From: an uncultured Lachnospiraceae bacterium
Lineage (GTDB): Bacteria > Bacillota > Clostridia > Lachnospirales > Lachnospiraceae
Length of the DNA: 11,529 nucleotides
Assembly: GCA_947003375.1 (NCBI GenBank)
Contig: CAMQOJ010000081.1
Span: 1-11,529, forward strand
Reading direction: 5' to 3'
A program made the position numbers and the translations under genes. Below are positions 8,134 to 11,529 of this stretch, piece after piece (within the stretch, counting starts at the first letter, position 1; each line of letters begins with the position of its first letter). Below the pieces are notes generated by a model, which had not been told where the DNA came from, ran no database searches, and worked only from the letters and a program-made list of their open reading frames with translations.

Positions 8134-8160
8134 TCTGCCGGGGCAGATGCCCTTCCTGCC
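8134..8160. repeat. GC-rich overlapping inverted repeats between the two permease genes
   Basis: Three short stems overlap: TCTGCC/GGCAGA (8134-8147), GGGCA/TGCCC (8141-8152) and GGCAG/CTGCC (8142-8160). They cannot all form together. No T-tract follows on the minus strand. They may only reflect local GC bias, or may tune read-through to the second permease. Confidence 0.35.
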
Positions 8161-8168
8161 GGCCAATG

Positions 8169-9095
8169 TCACCACAGCGATGTTTCGCTCACTTTCTTCG
8201 AAATCGTATTTGCCGCCAGTATCAGTATGATATTCACGATATTGTTGAACAGGCCGATGGCCGAGGAATAACTGTACTGTTGGTTGATGAGGCCCGTCTC
8301 ATAAACATAGGTGGAGATGACCGTGGATGCGTCCAAGTTCAGAGGGGTCTGCAGCAGGAATATCTGTTCGAACCCGGTGGAGAGCATGGAACCCATCCGC
8401 AGGATGAAGAGCGTGATGATGGTGGGCTTCAAGTGTGGGAGATTCACATGCCATATCACCTGAAGTTTCGTGGCTCCATCGATTTTCGCCGCCTCCACCA
8501 GCTCGGCGGACACCCCGGCCAGGGCTGACAGATAGATGATCGTCCCCCACCCAAGCCCTCTCCACAAATCCACTATCGCATTGATCCAGGGAAAAGCCTT
8601 CACCGAGCCCAACAGATTGGAGTACTCCGCTCCCAGCGCCTGGGATATCATGTCGAACAGGCCGTCCCGGTTCAGGAAAATCCTGCACATGGAGCACACC
8701 ACCACCGTGGAGACGAAGTAAGGCGCATATGTGAGCATCTGGCAAGTCTTCTTCAGCTTCAGGCTCCTCATCTCGTTCAGCAATATGGCGAAGATGATGG
8801 AGGAGGGCCAGAAAATCAGCGATACCACATTCAGCCAGAACGTATTCCACATGATCCGCGGGAAAAAGGGGTGCGTGATAAAAGTCCTAAAATGCTTCAG
8901 CCCTACCCATTTGCTTCCCCAGATTCCCAGGCGGGTGCTGTAGTCCTTAAATGCTATCTGCACTCCGTAGATAGGGATATAGTGGAAAATAAAAACGGTT
9001 ATGATTGGCGGCAAAATCATCAAATACAGGATTCGATGGCGCCACATCCTGTGTAACAGACTGTGCGGCTTCGGTTTTGATTTGACAGCTTTCAT
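8169..9095 (-). CDS. CUT1 sugar ABC transporter permease, LplB type
   Basis: A 308-residue inner-membrane permease, the first gene of the operon. Its N-terminus after a basic stretch reads ILYLMILPPIITVFIFHYIP and then YGVQIAFKDYS, typical of LplB-like permeases, followed by a conserved GLKHF segment. The EAA loop is ELVEAAKIDGATKLQVIWHVNLPHLKP. About six membrane helices are expected. AAGGAGG lies five bases before the ATG, giving a strong start. It forms a heterodimer with the following permease. The upstream 228-bp divergent region carries its likely promoter. Length and motifs are complete. Confidence 0.95.
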   Translation of the reverse strand: MKAVKSKPKPHSLLHRMWRHRILYLMILPPIITVFIFHYIPIYGVQIAFKDYSTRLGIWGSKWVGLKHFRTFITHPFFPRIMWNTFWLNVVSLIFWPSSIIFAILLNEMRSLKLKKTCQMLTYAPYFVSTVVVCSMCRIFLNRDGLFDMISQALGAEYSNLLGSVKAFPWINAIVDLWRGLGWGTIIYLSALAGVSAELVEAAKIDGATKLQVIWHVNLPHLKPTIITLFILRMGSMLSTGFEQIFLLQTPLNLDASTVISTYVYETGLINQQYSYSSAIGLFNNIVNIILILAANTISKKVSETSLW

Positions 9096-9142
9096 GGAAC
9101 CCTCCTTCTCGTCTGTGTCTGGCTCTCTGTTGACGTGGCTCT

Positions 9143-9171
9143 AGGATACCAAGCCCCTTATGTATTTTCAA
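9143..9171 (-). promoter_or_regulatory. Probable promoter of the transporter operon
   Basis: On the minus strand TTGAAA (9171-9166) is followed after 17 bases by TATCCT (9148-9143), preceded by TGG to give an extended -10. The -35 matches five of six consensus bases and the -10 four of six. Transcription would begin near 9136, leaving about 40 bases before the permease ATG. The imperfect -10 fits a promoter that needs an activator. Confidence 0.6.
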
Positions 9172-9191
9172 CTACGAAAACCGTAAATCAA

Positions 9192-9202
9192 TATGTCTTT
9201 TT
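9192..9202. repeat. Direct repeat copy 1, candidate operator near the operon promoter
   Basis: TATGTCTTTTT (plus strand), identical to 9289-9299. It is centred about 60 bp upstream of the inferred transcription start, a position suited to an activator. It is preceded by TAAATCAA at 9184-9191, whose reverse complement TTGATTTA overlaps the other copy at 9283-9290. Binding by the AraC-family regulator of this operon is a guess from position. Confidence 0.4.
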
Positions 9203-9288
9203 GTGTATTTTACATATCTCATGACCGAATAATCCAAGAAAAGCACCATTTCATCGGCACTTCTGACATTTTATCATTTCTGTTGATT

Positions 9289-9299
9289 TATGTCTTTTT
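9289..9299. repeat. Direct repeat copy 2, candidate distal operator
   Basis: Second exact copy of TATGTCTTTTT, 97 bp from the first, between the operon promoter and the MerR promoter. It runs into CTTTTTTCAAAAAAG (9294-9308), an A/T palindrome that may also act as an AT-rich upstream element for the MerR promoter. Confidence 0.4.
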
Positions 9300-9322
9300 T
9301 CAAAAAAGATTCCTGAGAAGGG

Positions 9323-9353
9323 TTGACTCTCCCCTTACGTCATAGTCTATAAT
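9323..9353 (+). promoter_or_regulatory. MerR-type promoter with 19-bp spacer and overlapping operator
   Basis: TTGACT (9323-9328) and a perfect TATAAT (9348-9353) are separated by 19 bases, the stretched spacing typical of promoters activated by MerR-family proteins through DNA distortion. The spacer region is flanked by GACT (9325-9328) and AGTC (9344-9347), ends of an imperfect inverted repeat of 23 bp with a CTCCCC...TACG core. This points to autoregulation of the gene just downstream. Confidence 0.85.
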
Positions 9354-9363
9354 GGCATCACAC

Positions 9364-9369
9364 GGGAGG
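9364..9369 (+). promoter_or_regulatory. Ribosome binding site deciding the MerR start
   Basis: GGGAGG lies nine bases before the ATG at 9379. The earlier in-frame ATG at 9352 sits inside the -10 box, so it would not be in the transcript. Confidence 0.8.
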
Positions 9370-9378
9370 AAAACAGAT

Positions 9379-10137
9379 ATGTGGACAGTGAATGAAGTAA
9401 GCAAACGGACCGGTGTCAGTGTGCGCACACTGCACCATTATGACGCAATCGGCCTGCTGAAGCCGAGCAGGGTGACCGAAGCGGGCTATCGGCTGTATGA
9501 CGATACGGCGCTGCGCCGTCTGCAGAACATCCTCATGTTCCGCGAGCTGCAGTTTCCCCTGAAGGAGATCAAGGCCATACTCGATAATCCAAAATTCGAC
9601 CCTGCGGAGGCGCTGGGCCAGCAGATTCATCTTCTGGAGCTCCAGAAAGCCCATATCGAGTCCCTGATATCCTTTGCCCGTGAACTTCAATGGAAGCACC
9701 GACAGAAAGGAGCATTTGATATGGAAGAAAAGCATGCCATGGAATTCGACGTGTTCGACAAAAAAGACATAGACCGGTATGCGGAGGAGGTGAAAGAACG
9801 CTGGGGCTCTACCCGGGCTTATGCGGAATGTATGGAAAAGGCGGGACGGAAAAATTCCCGGGAGCAGGAGGAAGCCGCCGGTAGGCTCATGGAGATTTTT
9901 GCCCGAATCGGCGCGTTGAGGCATCTTGCACCGGAAGAAAAAGCCGTGCAGGACGAGGTACATGCACTGCGGCAGTGCATCACTGATAATTACTATACCT
10001 GTACCCCTGAAATCCTGCGGGGGCTGGGAGAGATGTATGTGGCCGATGAGCGGATGAGGCGCAATATCGACCGCGCCGGCGGGGAAGGCACCGCCGAATT
10101 CGCCTCTAAAGCGATTTCAGCGTACTGCGCTTCTTAA
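9379..10137 (+). CDS. MerR-family transcriptional regulator with TipAS ligand-binding domain
   Basis: A 252-residue cytoplasmic regulator. Residues 2-70 are a MerR winged helix domain (WTVNEVSKRTGVSVRTLHHYD, then IGLLKPSRVTEAGYRLYDD). A dimerisation helix follows at about 75-112. From about 120 to 250 there is a TipAS domain: EEVKERWGSTRAYAE near its start, and YYTCTPEILRGLGEMYVADERMRRNID toward its end. TipAS domains bind thiopeptides and other amphipathic ligands, and regulators of this type often control multidrug transporters or other stress genes. The length matches TipA-like proteins. No transporter or enzyme follows it on the plus strand; a terminator lies about 165 bp downstream, so it is probably transcribed alone and its other targets lie elsewhere, unless it also acts on the divergent transporter operon. 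The start is chosen from the RBS at 9364-9369. Confidence 0.93.
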   Translation: MWTVNEVSKRTGVSVRTLHHYDAIGLLKPSRVTEAGYRLYDDTALRRLQNILMFRELQFPLKEIKAILDNPKFDPAEALGQQIHLLELQKAHIESLISFARELQWKHRQKGAFDMEEKHAMEFDVFDKKDIDRYAEEVKERWGSTRAYAECMEKAGRKNSREQEEAAGRLMEIFARIGALRHLAPEEKAVQDEVHALRQCITDNYYTCTPEILRGLGEMYVADERMRRNIDRAGGEGTAEFASKAISAYCAS

Positions 10138-10167
10138 AAGGCATGAAGCGCCGCGAATCCGCGAAGG

Positions 10168-10187
10168 GTTCCGGCCAGTTCCGGCCA
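10168..10187. repeat. Tandem 10-bp repeat GTTCCGGCCA
   Basis: Two adjacent exact copies of GTTCCGGCCA at 10168-10177 and 10178-10187; nine of the ten bases recur at 10245-10253. They lie in the non-coding gap between the merR and bioA stops. Function unknown. Confidence 0.6.
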
Positions 10188-10218
10188 TGGCGGACGGTCA
10201 GGGCATCCCCTGTTCTTT

Positions 10219-10232
10219 TGCCCCATGGGGCA
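10219..10232. repeat. 14-bp perfect palindrome
   Basis: TGCCCCATGGGGCA is its own reverse complement. It lies between two converging genes, upstream of the terminator. It may be a protein-binding site or a remnant; nothing else supports a role. Confidence 0.45.
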
Positions 10233-10299
10233 TATTTCCGGGGTGTTCCGGCCTCCTGCCATCAGAGATGCCGGATATTCCATATTTTCGGAGCAGAAA

Positions 10300-10331
10300 A
10301 GGGCGGCCTGAGAAGGGCCGCCTTGTTTTTG
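10300..10331 (+). terminator. Intrinsic terminator of the MerR gene, possibly bidirectional
   Basis: GGCGGCC (10302-10308) pairs with GGCCGCC (10316-10322) around a seven-base loop, extended by G-T and A-T pairs, followed by TTGTTTTTG. On the minus strand the same stem is followed by TTTTCTGC, so it could also stop bioA transcription, whose stop codon is about 40 bp upstream in that direction. Confidence 0.88.
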
Positions 10332-10372
10332 TATTATTGTATGGCCTTTTGCCCGGACTTCCGCACCGGCCT

Positions 10373-11529
10373 CTAAATCCGGGAGAACCACTCCTTCATC
10401 ACCCCCAGCACCTGCACCAGCTCTTCCTCCGTGATCACATAGGGCACCATGGCGTACAGATAGTTCAGGAAAGGCCTGCTGAACACACCCCTCTCGCAGG
10501 CGAACTGCTGATACCCCTGCAAGGCCGCCCCATCTTTCACTTCCACACAGACGCATCCTCCCATGACGCGCACCTCCCGGATCTGCTCATGCTCCAGACC
10601 CGCCATCTCCCGGCGCGTGATTTCCTCGATGCGGCGGATTCTGGAAAGGTAGTCCCCCTCCTCGAACAGCTCTATGGACTTCAGCGCCACGCTGCAGGCC
10701 AGGGCGTTGCCCATGAAAGTAGGGCCGTGCATCAGGGCCTTTTCCGGGGCGTCTGCGTAAAAGCCCTCGTACACCTTATGGTTGGCGATGGTAGCCGCAT
10801 GCCCTATGTAGCCGCCGGTCAGCGCCTTGCCCAGCACCAGGATGTCCGGCAGCACCAGGTCTGCCACGAAGCGGTTCCCCGTCCGTCCGAAGCCGGTGGC
10901 CACCTCATCGAAGACAAAGAGGACATCGTATTCGTCGCACAGCTCCCTGGCACGCCGCAGGAAGGAGACATCGTACATCCGCATGCCTCCCGCCCCCTGG
11001 AGCAGCGGCTCCACGATGAAGCAGTTCAGTTCCCCATGGAAGCGGGCGAAAGCTTCCTCCAGCGCATCAATCTGCGTGGGGATGTGAATCACGTCCTTCT
11101 TCTCCCCGTATGTCTGCAGGATGAAATGGTAGTCCTCGTCGTCCCCCACTTCCATGGCCTTGAATGTGTCCCCGTGGTAGGCATGGGTCAGGGACAGGAC
11201 TTTCGTCCGGTTCCAGTCTCCCCGGTTCACGTAATACTGCAGCGCCATCTTCAGAGCCACCTCCACAGCCACGCTGCCGGAGTCCGAGAAGAAGCAGTAG
11301 TCCAGATCTCCGGGCAGCCATTCCTCCAGCTTCTCCGACAGCCGCCGTACCGGCTCATGGGTCAGGCCGCCCAGCATCACATGGGAGAACCTGTCGGCCT
11401 GGGCTTTTATGGTCTCGGTCAGAGCCGGATGTTTATAGCCGTGGATCACGCTCCACCAGGAGGATACCGAGTCGATTAGTTTTTGTTTTTTCGTATATAG
11501 ATATACGCCGTTGGCATCTATCTGTCTCT
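10373..11529 (-). CDS. bioA: Adenosylmethionine-8-amino-7-oxononanoate aminotransferase (5' end outside window)
   Basis: This cytoplasmic PLP enzyme makes 7,8-diaminopelargonate from 7-keto-8-aminopelargonate with S-adenosylmethionine as amino donor, the step before dethiobiotin in biotin synthesis. The frame is open to the right edge, giving 384 residues; roughly 50-60 N-terminal residues are missing. Visible signatures are LIDSVSSWWSVIHGYKHP (BioA SSWW substrate site), FSDSGSVAVEVALKMALQYY (cofactor phosphate binding), HAYHGDTFKAMEVG, FVFDEVATGFGRTG (aspartate to the PLP ring), LGKALTGGY (Schiff-base lysine) and HGPTFMGNALAC. The GTG at 11449 is internal, since conserved BioA residues lie before it. 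The SSWW motif and GPTFMGN separate it from related ornithine or GABA aminotransferases. It converges on the MerR gene and shares a terminator region with it; other bio genes may lie upstream, outside the window. Confidence 0.97.
   Translation of the reverse strand, partial: RQIDANGVYLYTKKQKLIDSVSSWWSVIHGYKHPALTETIKAQADRFSHVMLGGLTHEPVRRLSEKLEEWLPGDLDYCFFSDSGSVAVEVALKMALQYYVNRGDWNRTKVLSLTHAYHGDTFKAMEVGDDEDYHFILQTYGEKKDVIHIPTQIDALEEAFARFHGELNCFIVEPLLQGAGGMRMYDVSFLRRARELCDEYDVLFVFDEVATGFGRTGNRFVADLVLPDILVLGKALTGGYIGHAATIANHKVYEGFYADAPEKALMHGPTFMGNALACSVALKSIELFEEGDYLSRIRRIEEITRREMAGLEHEQIREVRVMGGCVCVEVKDGAALQGYQQFACERGVFSRPFLNYLYAMVPYVITEEELVQVLGVMKEWFSRI

Noticed and set aside
9294..9308. CTTTTTTCAAAAAAG as a terminator
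   Set aside because: It has no GC stem and a one-base loop, and it sits upstream of both divergent genes, where no transcript ends.
9352..9378. Longer N-terminus for the MerR regulator (ATG at 9352)
   Set aside because: This ATG overlaps the -10 box, so it would not be in the message from that promoter. MerR proteins normally begin right at the helix-turn-helix.
10143..10376. Possible small 77-codon gene after the MerR gene
   Set aside because: No RBS, it runs through the terminator stem and overlaps the end of bioA, and its composition resembles non-coding sequence.
11447..11449. GTG as the start of bioA
   Set aside because: The same frame continues to the window edge and encodes the conserved LIDSVSSWWS segment before this codon, so it is an internal valine.
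10187..11479. Plus-strand open frame of 430 codons opposite bioA
   Set aside because: It lies antisense to a clear, highly conserved BioA, runs through the terminator, has no family-like sequence and is rich in His, Gln and Pro as expected of an antisense shadow.

Overview
The window looks like chromosomal DNA of a Gram-positive anaerobe of the Lachnospiraceae type (Bacillota). This is an inference from strong GGAGG-type ribosome binding sites, a lipoprotein-anchored solute-binding protein, a membrane-bound AraC-family regulator beside its transporter, and moderately high GC. No rRNA, tRNA, CRISPR array or insertion sequence is visible.

Most of the window (positions 1 to 9095) is one run of six minus-strand genes that reads as a carbohydrate import and degradation operon. 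In transcription order these are two CUT1-type permeases (9095-8169 and 8107-7205), a large solute-binding lipoprotein (7112-5271), a membrane-anchored AraC-family regulator (5140-2972), an unfamiliar 662-residue protein that looks like a TIM-barrel glycosidase (2958-970), and the N-terminal 295 residues of a GH95/DUF5703-like glycoside hydrolase that runs off the left edge (887-<1). No ATPase is encoded here, as is usual for CUT1 systems that share one. A likely promoter lies at 9143-9171, with a pair of 11-bp direct repeats upstream of it. A 13-bp perfect hairpin separates the binding-protein gene from the regulator gene.

Divergent from this operon is a plus-strand MerR-family regulator with a TipAS-type ligand-binding domain (9379-10137). 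Its promoter has the 19-bp spacer typical of MerR-controlled promoters, and the first in-frame ATG lies inside the -10 box, so the real start is the next one.

At the right edge, convergent with the merR gene, is bioA on the minus strand (10373 to beyond 11529, 5' end missing), the aminotransferase of biotin synthesis. The 235-bp gap between the two holds a strong, possibly bidirectional terminator and some short GC-rich repeats.

The least described content is the 662-residue putative glycosidase and its pairing with the GH95-like enzyme, which together suggest a small glycan-use locus of unknown substrate.
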